A stretch of 64,000 bases of DNA from Pyxidicoccus xibeiensis (GTDB taxonomy: Bacteria > Myxococcota > Myxococcia > Myxococcales > Myxococcaceae), in assembly GCF_024198175.1 (NCBI RefSeq), contig NZ_JAJVKV010000002.1, positions 1,116,001-1,180,000 of the forward strand, written 5' to 3'. Positions 57,701 to 64,000 of the stretch are shown piece by piece. The translations under genes were made by a program, and so were the position numbers. Within the stretch, counting starts at the first letter, position 1. The number at the start of each line of letters is the position of its first letter. The notes under the pieces are model-generated. The model was given only the letters and a program-made list of their open reading frames with translations, did no database searches and was not told the DNA's origin.

Positions 57701-57955
57701 TCGTCTGTCACAGACGTGTCGCCCACGCGGGTGTGGACGCAGTGGGTGATGGACAGCGAGGTGCCGAGCGGCACGGGCACCGTCACCCACCAGGTGGACC
57801 TGGTGAACCGGGGAGACCGCGTCATCTTCGTCCGCGCCGTGGACGCGGCGGGGAATGTCACGGAGCGATTCCTCCAGGTCTTCATCGGCCCGGAGCCGCT
57901 GTCTCCGCTCGCCCGTGACGCCGACGTGGCGCCCCAGGTGGGAATGGCTCACTGA
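54713..57955 (+). CDS. Large secreted lipoprotein with HYR and beta-sandwich domains
   Basis: A 1080-residue protein with a lipobox (ASAGLLACG, Cys about 21) and a large beta-rich N-terminal region (about 50-720) that I cannot assign. From about 725 to 870 there are two HYR-type domains: ARCQDVTVVANGTCSGCG, TLTCTDSEGVSSSCTAMVTV, then PPTLICPAPIVVQATEPEGA and YTATDGAGNQATC. A further Ig-like domain (about 880-970, VTEVYFTVDGGPH, HVIEMVAIDAAGVRRS) and a C-terminal one (VLSPTAGQELSSPVVQVVSSV) follow. Such myxobacterial proteins are exposed on the outer membrane and used in adhesion or predation by inference only. ATG at 54713 follows a 233-base gap with a small 6-bp hairpin (54482-54501). Confidence 0.82.
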   Translation: MRLTRFRWCVAAAASAGLLACGSPAEQSASTELASQEQRAAGELNTNILRVRALLTNQNPQVLELIALQPSYSTSARADSTQPTGYTATSSDGVRTSLLEFNFEMLVEAGAGGANGVRYRVSAGRSIGNSSFQFPPVDNVVVRTPDVQPAPTQVQLDSCVGVLQFSLGQDSTCTTAPGDSRSMSAGIGLFERQGKYLGFVRGGVPQNISVFYTVRTGTTVYSNSTTVQATAGCDEIVPVCIVAQQPPPPPDPLPVPPLGGLSGPWELSGETPISRSVNVLGGPRPDYSNRTRSDTTPSAPISEPSTWWSLGSLAEGSGYRMTTSARLGPSRHFMEVNTGYAVDGISVIANQTTPVTRVVDGVSRYPYVMQPAYLHGELRLVDPYVTQHPGAPSSLQSLMFSADFDANGDGIPDRLMNQGTYLSASSSPSATNGSVGARFNPATGELASQYELVLASPFNLRRTWTQALVLRFEAGPQGGGAGAFILRQNQNTHQLGAGERGRIDHAYCFNEVQLDYWTALGRLYNPRALINGGFTGTDWRGRPAAYQLLSGDFTGTPSASQPATRGSIRMSLPEGTYTVARSAVMVNANGQTNNANFSPLPLVLGCGQRLKIVPPHTVSIAPNSECSATGEAPVSGIVRSSGTEVDRIWYQVNGGPEVTLCTNCGIEPTFSFTVPLQACANEIRVFAFTEGMPEASSGAQQIVWDDPNDGPSCEGSACVARTNLPPVARCQDVTVVANGTCSGCGSVNASSYDPDPGDTITCVQSPECASGVGSRQVTLTCTDSEGVSSSCTAMVTVEDQTPPTLICPAPIVVQATEPEGAQVTPGTATVGDACSTPQVSGPQAGTYVAGTHTVTYTATDGAGNQATCNSTIQVLEAPNPPTVTLGNQPRYTQLTHHTLWGYATPGVSGAAVTEVYFTVDGGPHLAPTTVNPVGGYNNVEVDLAEGTHVIEMVAIDAAGVRRSRTTTITVDLTPPVLTVLSPTAGQELSSPVVQVVSSVTDVSPTRVWTQWVMDSEVPSGTGTVTHQVDLVNRGDRVIFVRAVDAAGNVTERFLQVFIGPEPLSPLARDADVAPQVGMAH

Positions 57956-57961
57956 GAAATG

Positions 57962-57995
57962 CCGGAGGGGCGCTCGGCTTCACGCGCCCCTCCGG
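57962..57995. terminator. Bidirectional hairpin terminator
   Basis: CCGGAGGGGCG (57962-57972) and CGCCCCTCCGG (57985-57995) form a perfect 11-bp stem with a 12-base loop between the convergent stops at 57955 and 58032. Confidence 0.72.
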
Positions 57996-58031
57996 GCGGT
58001 ACTCCCGGCCAGCAGTGCCCTGAACCGCGGG

Positions 58032-59138
58032 CTACTTCTCGCTGCGCTCGCGGACGTCGAACCGGCCCGCCTTCACCTGGTGCCGGTCGATGGTCAGGGT
58101 GTCCGCCTTCAGCGTCCCCCGGACGTCCAGGGCGTAGTCGTTGTAGACGGCCTCCACCGTCCGGGCCCGGAGGTCACCTCCGATGATGACGGGCCCTTCC
58201 GTGTAGAAGGCATTGCACTCGAAGTCGCCGCCCACGAAGAGCTGGCGCCCCTGGCGGTTCGCGGCATCGCCCTTCACCGTCAGGTTCCCCGTCACCATCA
58301 GCGAGCCCACGCCCAGGTTCCCGTCCACCACCAGGTCGCCGTGGTGGATGGACACATTCTTGGAGACCTTCTTGACGGTCTTCTGCTTCGGCGCGCGGGT
58401 CGACACCTCGCGGATGAGCCCGATGCAGGCGAACACCAGCTCCGGCTGCATGGCGCCGTGCTCCTCGATGCTCGCGTAGAGCCCGTCGAGGGTGACCGAG
58501 TGCTCCTCGACGAAGACGCTCTCCATGAACGTCGCCAGCGCGGCGAGGGGGCCCGGCGCGGCGCCCGCCAGGTAGCGGGTGACGGCCTCCTCGCTGAGCT
58601 CCTTGAGCTTCTTCGGCGGAGGCGGCCGCTGGGACTTCGTCTTCTTCAGGAGCTCGACCAGCAGCGGGACGACGCTCTTGCTGTGCCGCGAGCTTCGCGC
58701 GACGGCCAGGACCGTCCTTCCAAAGGGGTCCTTCCCTCTCGGGTCCACGCCGTTGTCGATGAGGAACTGGACGACCCGGTCGGCTCCGAACTCCGCGGCC
58801 CGGTGGATGGGCGTGTCCCAGCCCATCGTCGCGTGGATGTCGGCCCCGTACTCCCTCAGGAGGCGGATCAGCTCGACGTTGTTCTGGGTCACCGCGACGG
58901 CCAGGGGCGTGTGGTTGTTGACTGTCTTGAAGTCCAGGCTCACGCCCTCGGACAGGAGCTGGCGGATCTTCCCGACGACCTCGGCGTTGCGCGCCTGCTG
59001 CTTGCCCAGGAGTTCGAGGTACTCGGCCTCTGGAAGCTCGGCCTTCTTGTAGGTCTGGGTGTAGTGCAGGTTGTCGATCTGCTGCATCAGCCTGACCAGC
59101 TCGTGTTGCGCGTCCGTCATGCCTCCGTCGTAGGCCAT
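58032..59138 (-). CDS. Ankyrin-repeat / bactofilin-like polymer-forming protein
   Basis: About 368 cytoplasmic residues. The N-terminal 60 are helical (ELVRLMQQIDNLHYTQTYKKAEL). Residues 70-165 hold three ankyrin repeats (NNHTPLAVAVTQNNVELIRLL, of which TPLAVAVTQNNVELIRLLRE is the core; GWDTPIHRAAEFGADRVVQFL; PFGRTVLAVARSSRHS). The last 110 residues resemble a bactofilin/polymer-forming beta-helix: HHGDLVVDGNLGVGSLMVTG, NLTVKGDAANRQ, LFVGGDFECNAFYTEG and GGDLRARTVEAVYNDYAL. This combination suggests a cytoskeletal scaffold with a protein-binding head. The start is uncertain: ATGs at 59153, 59138 and 59120 are in frame; 59138 is a compromise. Confidence 0.7.
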   Translation of the reverse strand: MAYDGGMTDAQHELVRLMQQIDNLHYTQTYKKAELPEAEYLELLGKQQARNAEVVGKIRQLLSEGVSLDFKTVNNHTPLAVAVTQNNVELIRLLREYGADIHATMGWDTPIHRAAEFGADRVVQFLIDNGVDPRGKDPFGRTVLAVARSSRHSKSVVPLLVELLKKTKSQRPPPPKKLKELSEEAVTRYLAGAAPGPLAALATFMESVFVEEHSVTLDGLYASIEEHGAMQPELVFACIGLIREVSTRAPKQKTVKKVSKNVSIHHGDLVVDGNLGVGSLMVTGNLTVKGDAANRQGRQLFVGGDFECNAFYTEGPVIIGGDLRARTVEAVYNDYALDVRGTLKADTLTIDRHQVKAGRFDVRERSEK

Positions 59139-59286
59139 ACCCACCGCGCTTGCCATTACTCTGTGCAAGTCCGCAAATACTGTAACACTGGCAAATCAAG
59201 CAAGTGGTGGCACCATGTCGGGGCGCGCCCGCGTGCATCCGGACGTCACTTCCTGACGTCGGGTTCGTGGGCGGAGGTCCCGCTTC

Positions 59287-60750
59287 ATGTCACTCCATTT
59301 GAATGGAAGTCCGCTGTCCCGTCGGTCCCTTGCTTCGGCAGCGTGCTCGCTGTCGGCGGCCCTCGTCATCGCCTGCGGCGCGGCGCCGGAAGCGCCCCCC
59401 GAGACGCACGAGGGCGTCTCGTCCGCCGCGCTGACGGAGCTGGTGGTCAACGGCACGTTCAGCGGGACGACGACGGCCCCGTGGTGGAGCGGGCCCAACA
59501 CCTCGTCGCGCGTGGACGCGGGGCGGTGGCGGGTCGACGTGGCCGGCGGCACCGTCAACCCGTGGGACGCGCCCATCGGCCAGGACGGCATCGTGCTCGC
59601 CAACGGGCAGGCCTACACGCTGTCGTTCACCGCCTCGGCCACGGCGCCCGTCACCGTGCGCGCGACGGTGCAGCTGGGGAGCGCGCCGTACACCGCGCCG
59701 CTGGACCAGCAGATCTCCCTGGACGGCACGCCGCGGCGGTTCACGTTCCCCTTCACCTCGTCGCTGAGCACCGGGGCCGGGCAGGTGACGTTCCAGGTCG
59801 GCGGCCGTGGGGCCTTCACCCTGCACCTGGACGACATCTCGCTCACCACGGGGAGCAGCACCGGCTCCGGGCCGCTGGGGATGACCAGCGGCTTCTACGT
59901 GGACCCGAACTCCAACCCCGCCACCTGGGTGCGGAACAACAGCTGGGATTCACGCGCGGCGCGCATCCAGTCGGCCATTGCCAGCAGGCCCGGGGCGCGC
60001 TGGTTCGGCAACTGGAGCGGGGACATCGCCTCGGCGGTGTCCGGCTTCGTCGCCGCCGCGGACGCGGCGGACAAGCTGCCCGTGCTGGTGGCGTACAACA
60101 TCCCCGGCCGCGACTGCGGCAGCCACTCCGGAGGCGGCGCGGGCAGCCCCGAGGCGTACCGCACGTGGATCTCCAACTTCGTCACGGGCCTGGGCACCCG
60201 CCCGGCCATCGTCATCATCGAGCCGGACGCCGTCGCCCAGCTGGACTGCCTGCCCAATGACACCGAGCGCCAGACGCGACTGGGCCTCTTGCGCTACGCC
60301 ACCGAGCAGCTCCGCGCCCGTGCGCCCAACACGTGGGCCTACCTGGATGGCGGCAACGCCACGTGGATTGCCGCCGATACCATGGCCCAGCGCCTGGAGT
60401 CCGCTGGCGCGCGCAACATCCGCGGCTTCGCCCTCAACGTGTCGAACTTCCACACCACCGCCGCGTCCGCCTCGTACGCCTCGGCCGTGAACACCGCGCT
60501 GAACAACCGGTACGGCTACACGCTGCCGTTCGTGGTGGACACCAGCCGCAACGGCAATGGCTCCAACGGGGAGTGGTGCAACCCCGGCGGCCGCAGGCTC
60601 GGCACCCCGTCGCAGGTGGGCGGCGGCGCGGAGCTGCTGCTGTGGGTGAAGGTCCCCGGGGATTCGGACGGTCAGTGCGGCATCGCCCCGAATACGCCCG
60701 CGGGCACGTTCAGCCCCGACCTGGCCATCCGCCTCATCGACGGGACCTGA
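59287..60750 (+). CDS. Secreted GH6 cellulase with N-terminal carbohydrate-binding module
   Basis: A 487-residue exported enzyme. The leader (SAACSLSAALVIACGAAP) has a lipobox-like Cys. Residues 45-190 resemble a CBM4/9-type jelly-roll (LVVNGTFSGTTTAPWWSGPN, GQAYTLSFTASATAPVTVRA, GAFTLHLDDISLT). From about 195 the glycoside hydrolase family 6 barrel follows: SGFYVDPNSNPATW, PVLVAYNIPGRDCGSHSG, AIVIIEPDAVAQLDCL (with the catalytic acid Asp), AYLDGGNATWI, GFALNVSNFHTT, FVVDTSRNG and a LLLWVKVPGDSDGQC end. It should cut beta-1,4-glucan; endo- versus exo-action cannot be told. Strong GGAGG before the ATG. Confidence 0.92.
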   Translation: MSLHLNGSPLSRRSLASAACSLSAALVIACGAAPEAPPETHEGVSSAALTELVVNGTFSGTTTAPWWSGPNTSSRVDAGRWRVDVAGGTVNPWDAPIGQDGIVLANGQAYTLSFTASATAPVTVRATVQLGSAPYTAPLDQQISLDGTPRRFTFPFTSSLSTGAGQVTFQVGGRGAFTLHLDDISLTTGSSTGSGPLGMTSGFYVDPNSNPATWVRNNSWDSRAARIQSAIASRPGARWFGNWSGDIASAVSGFVAAADAADKLPVLVAYNIPGRDCGSHSGGGAGSPEAYRTWISNFVTGLGTRPAIVIIEPDAVAQLDCLPNDTERQTRLGLLRYATEQLRARAPNTWAYLDGGNATWIAADTMAQRLESAGARNIRGFALNVSNFHTTAASASYASAVNTALNNRYGYTLPFVVDTSRNGNGSNGEWCNPGGRRLGTPSQVGGGAELLLWVKVPGDSDGQCGIAPNTPAGTFSPDLAIRLIDGT

Positions 60751-60756
60751 GCCACC

Positions 60757-60781
60757 GCGGGCCGGGGAGGTCCCGGCCCGC
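60757..60781. terminator. Bidirectional hairpin terminator
   Basis: GCGGGCCGGG (60757-60766) and CCCGGCCCGC (60772-60781) make a perfect 10-bp stem with a GAGGT loop between the convergent genes ending at 60750 and 60810. Confidence 0.75.
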
Positions 60782-60809
60782 CTCCGCGCTCAGACGGGGA
60801 CGGCCTTCC

Positions 60810-61868
60810 TCATGGCGATTCACAGTGGAGCAGGGTCTCCTCGTAGACGGGGCCGAGCAGCATGCGGTTTCCAGAGACCGCCGCCACGGCGACGCCGGAC
60901 GTCCGCTGGCCGTCATCGAGGAAGACCTCTTCCAGCTCCAGCGAGTCGCCCGAGGGCTTCAGCCGCAGCACCTGCGCGGGAGCGCGCGTCGCGCCACTCA
61001 CGTCCTTCGCGTGGGCGGCGAAGTCGAGCAGCTTCGGGTGTGTGGCGATCCACAGGTGTCCCAGGGCATCCACCTCGATGTTGTCCGGGCCGGTGCCCAG
61101 CGGGAGCGTCCGCCGCGCCGTCAGCGCACCCGAGGCCACGTCGCGTGTATACACGGACAGGGAGCGCCCGATGGACTGCGCCAGATACACCGTCAGGCCA
61201 TCCGCGGAGCGATTGATGCCATTGGCATAGGCCGTGTCACGGATGACCTCACGGAAGCCCGTGCCGTCGAAATACACCACGTTGCCCAGGGCGAGCTGCA
61301 GGTAGTCCTCCACCATCCGCGCGGCGCCGGGTGCCAGGCCATGGTCGTTCGTGACGTAGAAGCGCTCGGCGTCCACCGCGACCAGGTCATTGGGCGACAC
61401 CAGGGCCGCGTCCCTCAGCGTCCGGCGGTGGACGAGCATTCCATCCACGCCGACCTCGAACCGCTCTATCTGGTGTGAGCCAGCTTCCGTGTGGTTGATG
61501 ACGAACAGGGTCTGCGTGCCGTCCGGGGCCACGAACAGGCTGAAGCCGTGCGGGTGGAAGTCGCGTGAGAAGGCGCCCGTCAGGAGCACGGGGGGCGTGG
61601 CGCCGGTGGGGTCATACCGGTAGATGCCGCCCGGCACGGGGCGCCCGGCCTGGGTGGCGCGCCGGTCATCCGAGGAGACGTAGGCGTAGCCGAGGGTGGG
61701 GTGGAAGGTGATGTCCTCGGCGCCGGGCATGCCGGGCACCGGGGTGCAGCGGCCGGCATGGTGGGGCGTGAGCTGCTTGAACTGCCCTGCGTCCGAGAGC
61801 GTCTTCAGGACGAACCCGGCCAGGACCACCGTGAGCACACCCAACCCGAGAAGGAGTTTCTTCTTCAT
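60810..61868 (-). CDS. Paraoxonase/arylesterase-like beta-propeller protein
   Basis: A 352-residue protein with an N-terminal hydrophobic segment (KKKLLLGLGVLTVVLAGFVL) that is a signal or membrane anchor. The six-bladed propeller carries motifs close to the serum paraoxonase family: SPNDLVAVDAERFYVTNDHG (paraoxonase NDIVAVGPEHFYGTNDHY), LAQSIGRSLSVYTRD and GTGPDNIEVDALGHLWIATHP, with conserved Asn/Asp calcium ligands. Related enzymes hydrolyse lactones, including acyl-homoserine lactone signals, or aryl esters; which of these applies is unknown. Start ATG 61868; the ribosome site is weak. Convergent with the GH6 gene. Confidence 0.85.
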   Translation of the reverse strand: MKKKLLLGLGVLTVVLAGFVLKTLSDAGQFKQLTPHHAGRCTPVPGMPGAEDITFHPTLGYAYVSSDDRRATQAGRPVPGGIYRYDPTGATPPVLLTGAFSRDFHPHGFSLFVAPDGTQTLFVINHTEAGSHQIERFEVGVDGMLVHRRTLRDAALVSPNDLVAVDAERFYVTNDHGLAPGAARMVEDYLQLALGNVVYFDGTGFREVIRDTAYANGINRSADGLTVYLAQSIGRSLSVYTRDVASGALTARRTLPLGTGPDNIEVDALGHLWIATHPKLLDFAAHAKDVSGATRAPAQVLRLKPSGDSLELEEVFLDDGQRTSGVAVAAVSGNRMLLGPVYEETLLHCESP

Positions 61869-61980
61869 GGGGGGGAGCCTAGCGCTTCGGCAGGCCCGGT
61901 TCCGTGCGCTCACGCGCCTTGATGGTGAAACGGGGCGGGAGCCCCGGCCCCTGTCTCCGAGGGATTCGAGGCTCGGGCGC

Positions 61981-63123
61981 TCAGGCCGGACGTTCGATGT
62001 GGCCGTCGGCGTGCCGCGCGAAGCGTCCCTCTTCCCGGGCGTGGACCGGGTCGTCGCTCGGCCAGGGCCAGCCGCCGAAGCCCGTGCGCTGGTACTCGGC
62101 GAAGGCCTGCTGGATCTCCTGCCGCGAGTTCATCACGAACGGGCCGTACTGCACGACGGGCTCGTTGATGGGCCGGCCCTGCAGGAGCAGCAGCTCCGCC
62201 ACGTCCGCGCCGTTCTCCAGCTCCACGTCCAGCTCGGCGCGCAGCTCGAGGCCGTGCGACGGAGGAATCGCGCGGCCGGCCACGCGCAGGCCAGAGCCCT
62301 GGAAGAAGTACAACATGCGGTTGCTGCCGCGAGCGGCGGCCGGCAGCGTCCACCGGGCGCCGGGGGCCAGCTTGAGCGTCCAGATGGCCACGTCCGCGTC
62401 GGCGCGAGAGGCCCAGGACTTCGGCGGAGACGGCGGCGCCTTCACGTCCCCGAGCCGGCCGGCGACCACGGTGACCTCGGTGGTCCGCCCCGCCTCGTCG
62501 CGCGCGACGTGCTTCGGGATGACGTGGTTCCAGAGCATGGAGAAGTGCGGCGCCACGAGCTTGTCCTCGCGCGGCAGGTTGAGCCAGATCTGGAACAGCT
62601 CCACCGGGTTCGGCTTGTCGGAGTGGAGCAGCGGGAACATCTCCGAGTGCAGCACCCCGGCGCCCGCGGTGAGCCACTGCACGTCACCGCCGCCGAAGCG
62701 CGCCGCCGCGCCCAGCGAGTCGGAGTGGTCCAGCAGCCCGCTGCGCACGATGGTCACCGTCTCGAAGCCCCGGTGCGGGTGCTGCGGGAAGCCGGGGACG
62801 ACGGTGCCGTGGTACATGTTCCAGCCGTCCCGCCCGGCGAAGTCCTGCCCGAGCTGGCGGCCCGACAGCGACGCGGACGGCCCCATCCGCGCGTTGCCCG
62901 CCGGGTACTTGTCGTCGTGGTGGACGCAGAAGAGGAAGGGATCCGGCGTCGGCCACTGCATCCCGAGCGGGGTGAGACCGATGATTGCGCCTGGCTGCTC
63001 GCTGCCCTGCTGACCCATCTTCTGCTCCTTCGACTTCTCGGTGCCTCGCGAGCAGGCCGTGGCCGTCGTGGCCCCCGCCGCCGCGAGCAACTTCAGCGCT
63101 GCTCTCCGGCTCACTCCGCTCAA
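61981..63123 (-). CDS. Tat-exported pirin-family protein
   Basis: A 380-residue pirin with an unusual export signal: SRRAALKLLAAAGATTATAC has the twin-arginine motif and a C-terminal Cys that could be lipidated. The cupin core holds the pirin metal site: HPHRGFETVTIV (His residues), GLLDHSDSLG and GDVQWLTAGAGVLHSEMF (His, Glu), then VELFQIWLNLP. Cytoplasmic pirins can act as quercetin dioxygenases or redox regulators; an exported metal-loaded cupin dioxygenase is the more likely reading here. Start codon TTG at 63123 with GAGGTGGAG upstream; a GTG at 63114 would leave the twin arginine intact as well. Confidence 0.85.
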   Translation of the reverse strand: MSGVSRRAALKLLAAAGATTATACSRGTEKSKEQKMGQQGSEQPGAIIGLTPLGMQWPTPDPFLFCVHHDDKYPAGNARMGPSASLSGRQLGQDFAGRDGWNMYHGTVVPGFPQHPHRGFETVTIVRSGLLDHSDSLGAAARFGGGDVQWLTAGAGVLHSEMFPLLHSDKPNPVELFQIWLNLPREDKLVAPHFSMLWNHVIPKHVARDEAGRTTEVTVVAGRLGDVKAPPSPPKSWASRADADVAIWTLKLAPGARWTLPAAARGSNRMLYFFQGSGLRVAGRAIPPSHGLELRAELDVELENGADVAELLLLQGRPINEPVVQYGPFVMNSRQEIQQAFAEYQRTGFGGWPWPSDDPVHAREEGRFARHADGHIERPA

Positions 63124-63292
63124 GCTCCACCTCGTGTGTGATGCCGCCCGGAGCGACTAATCCCAGGCCGCCCAGTGTGCATGCCTTTCGGGGTCCCCCG
63201 CCAGCCAGGAGCGCGCCTCCTGGAGGACATCCATCCGCCCCATTGGCTGGACCAGGGGACGCGGAGGCGCGAATCGGTGTACAAACTGGAGT

Positions 63293-64000
63293 ATGCGTCC
63301 ATTCACTCCGGGTGTGCGCAGTGCGAAGTCGACCTCCGCGTCCAGGCGGACCTCCCAGGCGTCCCGCGAGTCGCGGCGCGACGCCGTCCCGGGCACCGCG
63401 GGCGGCGACCGCGCGCCCGGAGCCCACCTCTCCGTCGACTTCGGTCGGCTTCCGCTCACGGCTTCATCGGCCGCGCCCCCACCGCCAGGCGCCGGCTCCC
63501 TGATGAAGCAGCCGGGTGCGGCGGCGCGCCGGCCCGGTGAGAGCAGGGAGGCCGGCCCGTCGACCCGCGACGCCGTGCTCCAGCGCAAATGCGAGACGTG
63601 CGACGACGAGGAGCCGCTCAAGCTCCAGCGGAAGCCGAGCACTGGCGGAGGGGTGGGCGCCATCCCTCCGGTGGTCGGCGAGGTGCTGCGCTCCGGCGGC
63701 CGCCCGCTCGACTCCGCCCTGCGGGCCGACTTCGAGCCGCTCTTCCGGCACGACTTCAGCCGCGTGCGCGTACACGCCGATGGAGGCGCGGACACCTCGG
63801 CACGCGCGGTGGATGCCCGCGCCTACACGGTGGGGCGCGACATCGTCTTCAGGGCGGGCCAGTACGCTCCCCACACCCCGAGCGGGCGCCAGCTCCTGGC
63901 CCATGAGCTCACGCATGTCGTCCAGCAGTCCGGCGGGGGCAGCGCCGTGCCCGGTGGCGTGGTCGACGCACACCACGCCTCGGAGCGCGAAGCCGACCGG
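63293..64000 (+). CDS. eCIS-core (DUF4157) zinc-peptidase-like protein, cut by window end
   Basis: The frame runs 236 codons from the ATG at 63293 to the window end without a stop. The N-terminal 100 residues are Arg/Ser/Ala/Pro-rich (MRPFTPGVRSAKSTSASRR). From about residue 100 LQRKCETCDDEEPLKLQRK is the short Cys-containing lead seen in such proteins, followed by the DUF4157 core: EVLRSGGRPLDSALRADFEP, FRHDFSRVRVHADG, SARAVDARAYTVGRDIVF and the zinc motif in LLAHELTHVVQQSG (HExxH). Proteins of this kind are linked to extracellular contractile injection systems as presumed cargo or assembly factors. The C-terminal part, which often carries a toxin, is missing here. Confidence 0.85.
   Translation, partial: MRPFTPGVRSAKSTSASRRTSQASRESRRDAVPGTAGGDRAPGAHLSVDFGRLPLTASSAAPPPPGAGSLMKQPGAAARRPGESREAGPSTRDAVLQRKCETCDDEEPLKLQRKPSTGGGVGAIPPVVGEVLRSGGRPLDSALRADFEPLFRHDFSRVRVHADGGADTSARAVDARAYTVGRDIVFRAGQYAPHTPSGRQLLAHELTHVVQQSGGGSAVPGGVVDAHHASEREADR

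Overview
This is a very GC-rich, densely coded chromosomal segment from a delta-proteobacterium of the Myxococcaceae type (Myxococcus, Corallococcus or Pyxidicoccus). The evidence is many long secreted lipoproteins, ELWxSDGT, MopE-like and HYR repeat proteins, GTG/TTG starts, heavy translational coupling (ATGA/GTGA overlaps) and strong G/C hairpins as terminators. I see no rRNA, tRNA, CRISPR array or intact insertion sequence. The genus is an inference.

Layout. 1-4.1 kb: a cut-off secreted protein, an Rnk-like RNA-polymerase-binding factor and an ELWxSDGT lipoprotein. 4.2-10.3 kb: gltBD, glutamate synthase. 10.6-11.1 kb: a Nudix hydrolase. 11.2-16.8 kb: an iron-uptake block (Fur-box-like site, TonB, PepSY reductase-like protein, siderophore receptor, PiuC-type hydroxylase). 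16.9-18.6 kb: a DEAD-box helicase.

18.7-23.2 kb is the most interesting part. A minus-strand cassette encodes an unknown acidic protein, a membrane protein fused to an ECF sigma factor, a prokaryotic viperin (radical-SAM, predicted to make ddh-nucleotide antiviral chain terminators) and a deoxynucleoside-monophosphate-kinase-like enzyme. It is bracketed by two broken genes, the tail of a GspG pseudopilin and the tail of a thioredoxin, as expected for an inserted or rearranged defence island. A perfect 18-bp palindrome lies just upstream of the first gene. I read this as a self-regulated anti-phage cassette: a membrane-anchored sigma factor may sense infection and switch on viperin and its kinase.

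23.7-32.5 kb: a seven-gene minus-strand operon for lipid transport: lipoprotein, two ABC ATPases, two MlaE permeases, one MlaD/MCE protein and a universal-stress/phospholipase-D fusion. 32.7-38.4 kb: a TolC-adaptor-RND efflux operon. 38.5-45 kb: beta-helix lipoprotein, amidohydrolase, DUF2267, UbiB/AarF kinase and NhaA. 45.2-48 kb: mutS. 48-52.6 kb: a Cys-rich SH3 protein coupled to a formylglycine-generating enzyme with both catalytic cysteines, then two membrane or lipoprotein genes. 52.6-64 kb: a cell-wall amidase, an HYR lipoprotein, an ankyrin/bactofilin-like protein, a GH6 glycosidase, a paraoxonase-like protein, a Tat-exported pirin and, cut by the window end, an eCIS-core (DUF4157) protein. 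Two intergenic stretches hold degenerate repeats of about 52-53 bp or twice that.
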